A stretch of 37,899 nt of DNA. Source: a virus. The notes under the pieces are model-generated. The model did not search any database and was not told the DNA's origin. It was given only the letters and a program-made list of their open reading frames with translations. Shown here piece after piece: positions 13,868-20,704 of the stretch (position 1 is the first letter of the stretch; each line of letters opens with the position of its first letter). Position numbers and translations under genes: made by a program. The stretch lies in the IMG/VR virus record IMGVR_UViG_3300047557_002630, positions 1 to 37,899 of that record; one strand, 5' to 3'.

Positions 13868-14218
13868 CTACGAGATTAGCCGCTTGACGGATTTGTGGCA
13901 GGCTAAACGCGACCGCGCCGCGAGTCTCCCGCGTCGGGCAGCGGGTCTCCGCTCCCACCGAGCCGCATAAGCCGGTTCTCCTCCGTCCGGGTCTGGTTCC
14001 TCCGTGGGTACTACTACAACTACATCCGACGAGTTTGCGCCCGATGTCTCACCCGCAAGCGCCCAGATCAATGCCGCGCCCCACCCGTACCACGTCCAGC
14101 CGCAGGTTAGATTGAGCGCAAACAGCCAGCCGCTCGATCTGTGTCCGCGCGCCGCTGCGATAATGGTTGGTATTAAATAGGCGCCAATCAGCGCGAATAT
14201 CAGCACGTATAGGTTCAT
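13868..14218 (-). CDS. Superinfection immunity (Imm-like) membrane protein
   Basis: The first 58 residues match the superinfection-immunity family: a hydrophobic helix with LIPTIIAAARGH, then SSGWLFALNLTCGWTWYGWG, then ALIWALAG, i.e. two membrane helices around the conserved N-x-x-x-GW-x-x-x-GW pattern. T4 Imm and relatives block DNA entry by competing phages at the inner membrane. The C-terminal half is Arg/Ala-rich, cytoplasmic and unlike the family. The ATG at 14218 is 9 nt after GGAG; two in-frame ATGs lie up to 15 nt upstream. It begins about 20 nt after the integrase stop and is probably expressed with it in lysogens. Confidence 0.8.
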   Translation of the reverse strand: MNLYVLIFALIGAYLIPTIIAAARGHRSSGWLFALNLTCGWTWYGWGAALIWALAGETSGANSSDVVVVVPTEEPDPDGGEPAYAARWERRPAARRGRLAARSRLACHKSVKRLIS

Positions 14219-14238
14219 GTTCATAGTCTCCATCAGTC

Positions 14239-15387
14239 TTATCGCTCTTCTTTCCGAACTTTTTTACAGCTTAATCTTCGAGCTGTATTTTTATCGTTTG
14301 TTTTCGTGGTCGCCGTATATTCGATCGTGAGCCCGCAATTAGTCTCAGGCGTCCTTATGCGCTTGTCGTAGGTCTCCACCATCGACGTGCTGGTGTGCCT
14401 CAAGAACGCCGCGACGTCACGATCTTGGAATCCATTACTTTTGAGGAGTGTCGCTGCCGTCGCTCGCGCCGAGTGAGGCGGAACGCTGCCTAGACCCGCT
14501 GCCGTCGTGTACCGCTTGAACATCCTTCGGAGCGTTTCTACGGCCAGTCGGTCCCGCTGTCCTCCGTCGACCGAATAGAACACGAATAGAGGGTCGTCGT
14601 TTGTTGCTCCCTCCCCTGACCTCTGAGCGACAAGTTCTGTGAAGCCCTCCCACGCCCATTCGGGCAAACTCTGCCGCTGCGTCTCCCCGTTCTTCGTTTT
14701 ACTTAGCAGAAGGTACAAGGTGCCGTTCGTTGTTACGCCTATGTCTCCACAGTTGAGCGCGCATGCCTCTGAGATTCGCAAGCCGCCGCCGAAGAGAATG
14801 GAAAGCATGCAGAAATCTCGGCGCCCTGCCTTAGTTCTGCGATCTGGCATGTTGAGAATCTCAACTACTTTGTCGGCAGGAATCAGGCGTGTGGGTCGCT
14901 TCTGTCGCCGCTGCCGCTTCGGAATCTCGGCAAGAACCGCATCGAACACGTTTCTTTCGACTACTTCCGTCGCGACTAAATAACGGAAGATTCGTCTCAG
15001 CAGATGTAGCCGCTGGGAGAACGTAGCGTCAGCGATGCGCTGTCCGTCCGGTGCCGGATAGTTTCTGAGCCACGTTGAAAACCGAACAGCGTCGCTGTGC
15101 GTCATGCGACGTATCTTCTCCAGGAACTTTCGGTTCAAGTCTGCTTCACCGAGAAACTCGGCCAGCTTCTTTAGGCTATTACGGTACGCTTTCTGAGCTG
15201 GCTCGCTCTTTAAGGAGATAAACTCCTCAAGTATCCAACGATAAGACACGGCTCCCCTCCTGCGAGATTCCTTCAATTTAGAATCGTAATTCCGCCTGGA
15301 AAGTTGCTGATTCTGATTCTTTCGCTGAAGCTCTCCGTCGCCGACGTGATCCGGGGCATGTGTTTTTATACCGACCTTTCCGCTCAT
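14239..15387 (-). CDS. Tyrosine recombinase integrase
   Basis: A 382-residue integrase with the full active site: Arg204 (GGLRISEACAL), Lys232 (KTKNGETQ), His305 and Arg308 (PHSARAT), His331 (LRHTSTSM) and nucleophile Tyr340 (ETYDK). A core-binding SAM-like domain covers about 48-155 (LEEFISLK, YRNSLKKLAEFLGE, LHLLRRIFRYLVATEVV). The first 45 residues are polar and lack the usual arm-binding domain, while a stand-alone arm-like domain is encoded at 9282-9479. It would integrate the phage into a host attB site. The ribosome site is weak. The C-terminal 40 residues are basic and unusual. Confidence 0.95.
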   Translation of the reverse strand: MSGKVGIKTHAPDHVGDGELQRKNQNQQLSRRNYDSKLKESRRRGAVSYRWILEEFISLKSEPAQKAYRNSLKKLAEFLGEADLNRKFLEKIRRMTHSDAVRFSTWLRNYPAPDGQRIADATFSQRLHLLRRIFRYLVATEVVERNVFDAVLAEIPKRQRRQKRPTRLIPADKVVEILNMPDRRTKAGRRDFCMLSILFGGGLRISEACALNCGDIGVTTNGTLYLLLSKTKNGETQRQSLPEWAWEGFTELVAQRSGEGATNDDPLFVFYSVDGGQRDRLAVETLRRMFKRYTTAAGLGSVPPHSARATAATLLKSNGFQDRDVAAFLRHTSTSMVETYDKRIRTPETNCGLTIEYTATTKTNDKNTARRLSCKKVRKEER

Positions 15388-15496
15388 GCTCTAAGTATGC
15401 GAGAGCTATAGGCGAACACAAAACACTAACAAGAAATCGGCGTTTTAGCAGAAAAGTTGCTTATGACTCTTATGGCTTGTGCCGCGACTCTTGCAC
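15388..15496 (-). promoter_or_regulatory. Integrase leader with possible promoter
   Basis: This 109-nt AT-rich gap precedes the integrase gene. On the minus strand TTGTTA (15427-15432) and TATAGC (15405-15410) are separated by 16 nt, each matching four of six bases of a sigma70 element; the start of transcription would then be only about 10 nt before the ATG. A CATAAG-AGT-CATAAG repeat lies nearer the FkbM stop. The gap could also contain the attP core. Weak evidence. Confidence 0.25.
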
Positions 15497-16183
15497 TCAG
15501 TTCCAGAAGTACATGAGCTGGTCCGTCCAGCCGCCCCAGGTCTGGTCTCGGCGAATGCTGATGTGCATTCTGTTATGCTTAAAGTGAGAACAGAGCCAGC
15601 CGATACGCTCGCGCGCGTTGACGCACGACTTGTCTACGCGGAAGTGATATTCGAGAACGATTGCTCTAATTCCATCTAGCGGAAATCGCGCTTCGAGGAG
15701 CTCCATTTCGGCGCCCTCTATATCAATCTTGAGTCCCTGCGGTCGGTGCTTTTCGATTTGCTCGGCCAGACTGAGATTGTCGACAGCCCTGCGATTCTCT
15801 TTCTGGAAACCACCTGAGCGAGCCGGAGTGCGCTCGTTGAATCCGACCTCAGTTGCACCAGTATTCTTCGCCCCGATGAACGCTGTCGTGACGGTGGATA
15901 GACAGCCGTTCAAACGTAGATTCTCTCTCGCCACTGTTGCGTTCTCTTCGCAAGCCTCGTAGCCATGCACGACAGCGCCGCGCATCTTCTCTGCCCACAC
16001 GCCGAACGCGCCGATATTAGCACCGCAATCTAGCCACGTATCACCTCTCGCGACGCCGAATCCGAGTCGTGGTCGTTCGTACGCGCTGCGGATAGCAACC
16101 TCTGAAATGACCTCCTCGTCGTGTGGTCCGCGAACTATGAACTGCAGGGGACCGTATCTTCGAACTTCTGCGTCGGTGCTCAC
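15497..16183 (-). CDS. FkbM-family SAM-dependent methyltransferase
   Basis: A 228-residue Rossmann methyltransferase. Motif I is WLDCGANIGAFGVWAE, the acidic ribose-binding position follows in HGYEACEEN, and the FkbM signature GLKIDIEGAEMELLEA comes later, then IVLEYHFRV. FkbM enzymes O-methylate hydroxyl groups on small molecules and sugars. No DNA methylase target motif (PC, DPPY) is present. GTG at 16183 is preferred because AGAGG lies 9 nt before it; GTG at 16204 would give a 20-nt overlap with the dioxygenase gene but has no ribosome site. It lies directly after a TET/JBP-like gene, suggesting it may methylate the hydroxyl that enzyme makes. Substrate inferred. Confidence 0.85.
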   Translation of the reverse strand: MSTDAEVRRYGPLQFIVRGPHDEEVISEVAIRSAYERPRLGFGVARGDTWLDCGANIGAFGVWAEKMRGAVVHGYEACEENATVARENLRLNGCLSTVTTAFIGAKNTGATEVGFNERTPARSGGFQKENRRAVDNLSLAEQIEKHRPQGLKIDIEGAEMELLEARFPLDGIRAIVLEYHFRVDKSCVNARERIGWLCSHFKHNRMHISIRRDQTWGGWTDQLMYFWN

Positions 16184-16184
16184 G

Positions 16185-17039
16185 TTAGGAATCCTCTCTG
16201 ACACCGTGCTGGTCTACGATAGCCTCGTCGAGCAATCCGGCACGTCGAAGCTCTCTTTGTTGCTTCACCTTCCGAATACGCGCCAGCTCACGATCCAGCG
16301 GCTCGCATTTCCACATCCCGCGGAGCGAGTAGTAAACTACCGTGAACCTGTACGCGCCTTCGGCTACTGAACGTATCGGCGTTACCCCGTGAAGAATCTT
16401 CTGTCCGTCAAACATACTCAGAGTGCCGTCGGCGATCTCGAGCGCGAAATCGTACTCAGGAAAACTCAGATATCCGCCGCTGACGCCGCCCTTGAAGCCG
16501 AGCATACACGAGCAGACGTCGTGAAAGTTCCCCGCATCGAAGTGATACTTTAGAGGGTTGTTCTTGTTTATGATGCCGCTGGTGAATACCGAACCCGGCA
16601 TTGTCCACTCGCCTAAGACCTTCTCAGTCATCTGTTCGTGCCGACCTAAGACCTCCGGGAATAGCTCTCTATACTCCTCGCATATGCTCTTCCCTAACTC
16701 GCACAACTTGCTGTTTATGTCCGGGTTAGAGTTCGCCAAGCTAGTAGCAGTGCAGTAGTCACGGCGTAGTGCCACGCGCGGCTGATACCCGAACACTCTG
16801 CTGTTGGTTTTCAATCCGCCGGTGCGAGTGCTCGCCTGATATTCGATCCGGCGAAGTTCGCTGGCCAGATCCTTTGCTGCCTCCGGAGCGCGGACATACG
16901 CGATTATCGGCACGCCTCCGTAGGTGAATATGGTCGGCTCGCTGATGAGCGTAGAATAGTCCGTCTCGAGCGCCGACTTCTTCACGAATTGCTCGTAGTC
17001 GATCTCTTTCCGCTTCCCTTCTAACTCAATCGTCTGCAT
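16185..17039 (-). CDS. TET/JBP-like 2-oxoglutarate Fe(II) dioxygenase
   Basis: A 284-residue protein with the double-stranded beta-helix metal site: His166 and Asp168 (KYHFDAGN), His217 (ILHGVTPI) and the 2-oxoglutarate Arg231 (AYRFTVVYYSL). Flanking motifs FTSGIINKNN (152-161), GGYLSFPEYD (188-197) and SMFDGQ (208-213) match the TET/JBP branch, which hydroxylates 5-methylcytosine or thymine in DNA. Residues 78-100 (SRVFGYQPRVALRRDYC) form the expected N-terminal cap. The ATG overlaps the ParB stop by 14 nt. No cytosine methylase is encoded in the window, so thymine (JBP-like) is a reasonable substrate; that is inference. It could also hydroxylate something other than DNA. Confidence 0.82.
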   Translation of the reverse strand: MQTIELEGKRKEIDYEQFVKKSALETDYSTLISEPTIFTYGGVPIIAYVRAPEAAKDLASELRRIEYQASTRTGGLKTNSRVFGYQPRVALRRDYCTATSLANSNPDINSKLCELGKSICEEYRELFPEVLGRHEQMTEKVLGEWTMPGSVFTSGIINKNNPLKYHFDAGNFHDVCSCMLGFKGGVSGGYLSFPEYDFALEIADGTLSMFDGQKILHGVTPIRSVAEGAYRFTVVYYSLRGMWKCEPLDRELARIRKVKQQRELRRAGLLDEAIVDQHGVREDS

Positions 17040-17643
17040 GGTTATCCGCTTCGTGTTGCTTCCACATACCTAAGAGAAACTGTACCGCGCTGCTGTTATC
17101 GGTGACGTCTGGCACCGACTTTTGAATCGCGAGTAATTGCTTGAGAACGTCCGCGTAGGTAGCGCTATCGAAATAGAGCACGATTTGCTTGATCGAGGCA
17201 GTGTCGTAGCCGTCCTTCTTTTCGCTGAGGTTGTCGACGTCCTCTGCGCGCTCCTGTTCCATCCACGCGGTGAGCGTCTCGAGCCCGAACGCCTCGATAT
17301 CCCATTCCTGCGATTTCAGATGATCGAGCTCGGATGCAAGACTTTCCCAGTTCCAAGTAGAATCGCCCTGTAATTTGTTGTCGATGATGCGATACGCGCG
17401 CTTTTGCTCGTCTGTAAGGTCTCTCTTGATCGTCACCGGTACTTGCTGCATGCCGAGTTTCTTGGCTGCCTCCCAGCGTCCGTGACCTACCAGAATGATA
17501 TTATTCTCGTCGACAACAAGAGGTTGATTGAATCCGAATTGCTGAATCGAGTTGGCAATACGATCGATCTGTTCAGCGTTGTGTACGCGGTTGTTAAGGG
17601 AATAGGCGATGATTGACTCCACCGCCATTGCTTGAACGTCCAT
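17026..17643 (-). CDS. Orphan ParB/sulfiredoxin-fold protein
   Basis: A 205-residue protein with a single ParB-type domain at about 1-95: AYSLNNRVHNAEQIDRIANS, FGFNQPLVVDENN, LVGHGRWEAAKKLG and KRAYRIIDNKL. The C-terminal half is helical and ends without a partner domain. In many phages this module precedes a DNA methylase; here a TET/JBP-like gene follows instead. The fold includes CTPases, ATP-using kinases and DNA-binding proteins, so it could be a substrate selector or a base-modifying phosphotransferase. It has a very strong ribosome site (CAACGGAGG, 4 nt upstream). No parA or parS context is seen, so plasmid-type partition is unlikely. Confidence 0.85.
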   Translation of the reverse strand: MDVQAMAVESIIAYSLNNRVHNAEQIDRIANSIQQFGFNQPLVVDENNIILVGHGRWEAAKKLGMQQVPVTIKRDLTDEQKRAYRIIDNKLQGDSTWNWESLASELDHLKSQEWDIEAFGLETLTAWMEQERAEDVDNLSEKKDGYDTASIKQIVLYFDSATYADVLKQLLAIQKSVPDVTDNSSAVQFLLGMWKQHEADNHADD

Positions 17644-17662
17644 TTTCCTCCGTTGGATGTTG

Positions 17663-18031
17663 TTAGTTTACACTAGACTCCGTAAATGCCTTGTCGACTG
17701 ACTCGCGCGTCTCGAGATTTGTCAGCAGCGCCTTAGCACCAGTGAGCCATACGACGAGAGCAACCATCACGAAACAAAGACTCTTGAGGACGCCGTTGTA
17801 AATTCGTGATACCGAAACGAGAGCCGATATCGGTACGTGCTCGCTTTTAGTCGCAGCGGATACGAGCTCTACTCTTAGTCGAGATAGTTCGTTAAGAATC
17901 TGAGGCAGGACCGCTGCGCCCTTTGCGCTCTCGTCGAGCAATAACTCTGCCCGCTCGAGACGAGCCGAGAACTGCGCGATAGTATCGCGTAGCTTCGGCT
18001 GACTCGTACCATTGTATCCGACGTCTACCAT
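17663..18031 (-). CDS. Coiled-coil protein with one TM segment (lysis accessory)
   Basis: A 122-residue protein. Residues 10-65 are helical and charged (LRDTIAQFSARLERAELLLDES), and a membrane helix lies at about 86-104 (SLCFVMVALVVWLTGAKAL), followed by a short polar tail. It starts within the holin stop (ATGGTAG) and is the last gene of the lysis group. The topology resembles some second holins or antiholins; an inner-membrane spanin would normally place its membrane segment at the N-terminus, so spanin is less likely. No lipobox was found. Role inferred from position. Confidence 0.6.
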   Translation of the reverse strand: MVDVGYNGTSQPKLRDTIAQFSARLERAELLLDESAKGAAVLPQILNELSRLRVELVSAATKSEHVPISALVSVSRIYNGVLKSLCFVMVALVVWLTGAKALLTNLETRESVDKAFTESSVN

Positions 18032-18225
18032 TTCAATTTAGATACAGCCGTAACCCGCCCGAATATCGAAACGACGCCGCCGATCAGACCTACAATCGGT
18101 CCAGCCGCGCCGATAGGGAGTTTGCCTATTAGCTCCAGGTAGCTAACGACCGAACCGACGATGCCTAAAATACCGCCCGCAACCGTCTTGCTTTTCAGCG
18201 GAGACTTACTCTTGACCATACTCAT
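18025..18225 (-). CDS. Holin-like small membrane protein
   Basis: A 66-residue protein with a basic start (VKSKSPLKSKTVAGGILGIV) and two hydrophobic segments: AGGILGIVGSVVSYLELIG, and AAGPIVGLIGGVVSIFG. The KSKT-x-x-G start is typical of a common class of small two-helix phage holins. Holins permit release of the endolysin by forming inner-membrane lesions at a set time. The start overlaps the preceding stop (ATGA), and the following coiled-coil gene overlaps its stop, so the group is tightly coupled. Confidence 0.75.
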   Translation of the reverse strand: MSMVKSKSPLKSKTVAGGILGIVGSVVSYLELIGKLPIGAAGPIVGLIGGVVSIFGRVTAVSKLKW

Positions 18226-19070
18226 TCAAGTACCCTCTCTATGACGTTATAGTCACCGGCACAATACCGCTCGGTCGGTGGCACGAATCGCGTTTCGCGC
18301 GAGTGCCGGCAGTTATCCGCCGGTTCCCAGAGTAGAGACAAACGGCATCTCCTGGTTCGCGCTAACCAGTCTCGCATCTCCTGAACTGAGCACCTAGACC
18401 CGTCCAGGTTCGCAATCGTCAGACCGTCAGAGCTACACCGCACGTCGAGACCGTGATGCTCCACGAAGCTTGCAAGAATCGGTCTGTTTTCGTGATTATT
18501 GGAGACCGGGTTGTATACCAGCGGAGTAGAGCGGGAGACGCCTTTGACCCAACGAGCCACCCGCCCCCATTCAGGGCTCCTTAATTGAGTTTCCAGCAGC
18601 GGGTTGAAAACAATCGCTCTGCTACCGATCACCGGCGACAGATACCTGATAGCTTTCCGAGTCTCTGCTCGGACCAGTCGTCGAAGCCGCTCATCCCTGC
18701 TCAATACCGCCTGTGATAGCGTTGTTGGAGTGTAGCCGTATAAGGCGTCGCGCCGCTCACACACACGGTTGCGAACGCAAGTCTCGTTGAGAAGTACAAT
18801 ATGCACCTCAGTCACAGGCGACCGTCGCAATACAGCTCGCAGGTGTGCACGTCTACGTCTGGGAACATCCCATAGAATCGCTATAGCGTGTTCGCTTCGC
18901 GGAGCCGTCAAGAGGTATCGGTCAACAGGAAAACGCGCCGTTAAGAGAAAGAGAGGCGCCCTGCCGACACGCCCCGGCTCGTCATCGTCATCCGCTAGGG
19001 CTCCCAGTACACCTATCAACAAGAACGCCCAGAGCACAAACGCGGAGACGAGGAGTGCCGCTACCCGCAT
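18222..19070 (-). CDS. Exported protein of unknown function in lysis cassette
   Basis: A 282-residue protein with a strong N-terminal signal peptide or anchor (RVAALLVSAFVLWAFLLIGV, then LGALADDDDEPG). The body is Arg-rich and Cys-containing (TEVHIVLLNETCVRNRVCERR, VYNPVSNNHENRP, GLDVRCSSDGLTIANLDGSRC). Paired cysteines suggest disulphides in the periplasm. Strand-helix alternation with SSDG and SLLWEP suggests a TIM-barrel hydrolase, but this is weak. It is coupled to the endolysin gene upstream (10-nt overlap) and to the holin downstream (ATGA). Possible roles are a second wall hydrolase or an envelope-disruption factor. No named family was recognised. Confidence 0.7.
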   Translation of the reverse strand: MRVAALLVSAFVLWAFLLIGVLGALADDDDEPGRVGRAPLFLLTARFPVDRYLLTAPRSEHAIAILWDVPRRRRAHLRAVLRRSPVTEVHIVLLNETCVRNRVCERRDALYGYTPTTLSQAVLSRDERLRRLVRAETRKAIRYLSPVIGSRAIVFNPLLETQLRSPEWGRVARWVKGVSRSTPLVYNPVSNNHENRPILASFVEHHGLDVRCSSDGLTIANLDGSRCSVQEMRDWLARTRRCRLSLLWEPADNCRHSRETRFVPPTERYCAGDYNVIERVLE

Positions 19071-19609
19071 CGTCTTACAAGCTCCTCGGCAGCCGCTTTG
19101 CGTTTATAGACGCGGTCCGGGTATTCGATGTCTCCGCCTCCGTTGTAGGCCAGCAGTGCCTTGCGCTCTACGTCCGCTTCGGAGAGCTTTGGCTCGTTGG
19201 CTTTTACTCTGGCACGTTTGGATGCGTATATCTGAGCGCCGATATCGACATTGACCTTCGGTTCGAGAAGCTCCCAGCAGTGTCGCCCGGTGAAGCCGTA
19301 CTCATAGGCAACGACCCCCATGATCTGACAAAGTCCCCAGGAGTATGCGAGACAATGCTTAAAGGTAGTGTCCTGATATGTATCGAGCTCACGGACGACG
19401 TTTCGGGTTAGTTGGGCTAGGGGTCGGTCGGAGATGTATCGGACGTAGAAACGCCGCTCCCACCTGGTCGCGAAAGGGTCTCCACTGCTCTCGTTTAGAA
19501 TTAGAGAAACAAACAGAACCGGGTCGAGTTTGTATTTACGCGCTGCCGCGGTAGCGAGAGCGACCCACTCCTGACAGGAGACGTCTTTTTTCTTGAGGAA
19601 ACTGAGCAT
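19061..19609 (-). CDS. Endolysin, SLT-type lytic transglycosylase
   Basis: A 182-residue protein with a lysozyme-like SLT domain: catalytic Glu40 in ILNESSGDPFATRWE, SWGLCQIMG at 90-98, and ALLAYNGG at 151-158. Such enzymes cleave the MurNAc-GlcNAc bond with formation of 1,6-anhydro ends. There is no signal peptide, so a holin would be needed for access to the wall, and a holin-like gene follows two genes on. ACGGAGG is 5 nt before the ATG. The stop is 10 nt inside the exported protein gene. The size fits a lone catalytic domain without a wall-binding module. Confidence 0.88.
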   Translation of the reverse strand: MLSFLKKKDVSCQEWVALATAAARKYKLDPVLFVSLILNESSGDPFATRWERRFYVRYISDRPLAQLTRNVVRELDTYQDTTFKHCLAYSWGLCQIMGVVAYEYGFTGRHCWELLEPKVNVDIGAQIYASKRARVKANEPKLSEADVERKALLAYNGGGDIEYPDRVYKRKAAAEELVRRCG

Positions 19610-19672
19610 AGGTGCCTCCGTCTGACCCCTTGATTGTGGGGCTAGAGGGCGGAATCACCTATACCCACCCGG
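19610..19672 (-). promoter_or_regulatory. Gap before lysis genes with recurrent motif
   Basis: On the minus strand this 63-nt gap contains GTGGGTATAGG (plus-strand CCTATACCCAC, 19658-19668) about 50 nt before the endolysin ATG. The same 11-mer is present at 844-854 and close variants lie before the portal and tape-measure genes. A lysis-gene promoter here is plausible, but the motif does not match a sigma70 -35/-10 pair. Confidence 0.3.
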
Positions 19673-20704
19673 CTAAGTGGTGATGATGTAATTAAGAACC
19701 AGGTATGGAGGATCTCCCGCGCCAGTTGTCATCGCGCTATTTCCGCTGACCCCGCCTGTCACTAGCCCGATGCTGCCACTGAAACTAGCGGAGCCGTGTA
19801 CGTGAACGCCGCTTGTATCCTGTCGGTTCGTTGTTCCTAAACTGGTCACGGTGATCGTGTGGTTGTGTCCCGAGTCGGTGAGACTTACGTCGTGTCGATG
19901 GTTTCCGTTCGACAGTGTTATATTGCTGTCTGTTGTCAGGGTAGCGCCGTTAGTATCTCCGGTGCCGCTGACGGCAGTCGGGCGAGCTTTTGCAAACTTG
20001 TTGCCGGAATTGCCGGTATTCTTACCGTCACCGGCAGTAGTGGTGCCGTGTCCCTCAATGGTATGCGCGTGACCAGGATCGTTGAGTGTGACGTTGCTGT
20101 AGCCGGTATACCCGGTCGATACTGATACGTTGCTGTTTGCGTTTACCGACGACGCGGTGTGTCCGTGAGCGATGTCGATGGTCGTTGTGTGTGTCCCGCT
20201 CGACGCGATATTGAGGTCTGCTCCTGTTCCCATCCCGTGATAATGCCCGGGAACCGAGTGTGTGTGCCCGAGGGCACCGCCACTTGCTCCGACGTTAGCC
20301 GTTGTGCCCGACAGGGTCTTGCCCAAAGGGAACTTCCCGGTCAGGTCTGGCAGGTTGAAGGTCGTAGAGCCGTCCCCAGAGCCGTAGGTTGTGCCGATTG
20401 CCGAAAAGAGAGCAGAGTAGGTCGATCGACTGACGGCTGCTCCGTCGCAAAGTAAATGACCTCTCGGCGCCGCTGTTCCGGCGAACGGTTTTACAATCCC
20501 CGGTTGCTCCACCCGCTGCTCTACCCAGGCACTCCCTGACCACTCCTCCAGTACCCTGTTCGTGCGATTGAATCGCAGAAAGCCGACCGCTATGTTCGTG
20601 GCTCCGGAGAAATCCATCTTAGCTATGGCTGAGTCTCTGTCTCGAATTATCTCCAAGACCTCAGAAACTAGCGTCGTGTTTATTGGGAGAGAAAAGTCTG
20701 TCAT
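19673..20704 (-). CDS. Tail fibre with collar domain, tail-tip copy
   Basis: A 343-residue protein. Residues 1-65 form a distinct anchor (VSEVLEIIRDRDSAIAKMDF, FNRTNRVLEEWSG). A phage tail collar domain follows at about 72-130 (APRGHLLCDG, GSGDGSTTFNLPDL). The rest is Ser/Thr-rich with HxH pairs (HTHSVPGHYHGMGTGADLN, HVHG) and ends IGLVTGG...NYIITT. The tip is clearly homologous to the 685-residue fibre at 1623-3680, but the anchor differs, indicating two attachment sites on the virion. The start overlaps the J-like gene stop (ATGA). Confidence 0.9.
   Translation of the reverse strand: MTDFSLPINTTLVSEVLEIIRDRDSAIAKMDFSGATNIAVGFLRFNRTNRVLEEWSGSAWVEQRVEQPGIVKPFAGTAAPRGHLLCDGAAVSRSTYSALFSAIGTTYGSGDGSTTFNLPDLTGKFPLGKTLSGTTANVGASGGALGHTHSVPGHYHGMGTGADLNIASSGTHTTTIDIAHGHTASSVNANSNVSVSTGYTGYSNVTLNDPGHAHTIEGHGTTTAGDGKNTGNSGNKFAKARPTAVSGTGDTNGATLTTDSNITLSNGNHRHDVSLTDSGHNHTITVTSLGTTNRQDTSGVHVHGSASFSGSIGLVTGGVSGNSAMTTGAGDPPYLVLNYIITT

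Noticed and set aside
17026-17643. Plasmid-type partition system (ParB of ParABS)
   Set aside because: No ParA-type ATPase and no parS-like palindromes nearby; the domain matches the methylase-associated ParB group better.
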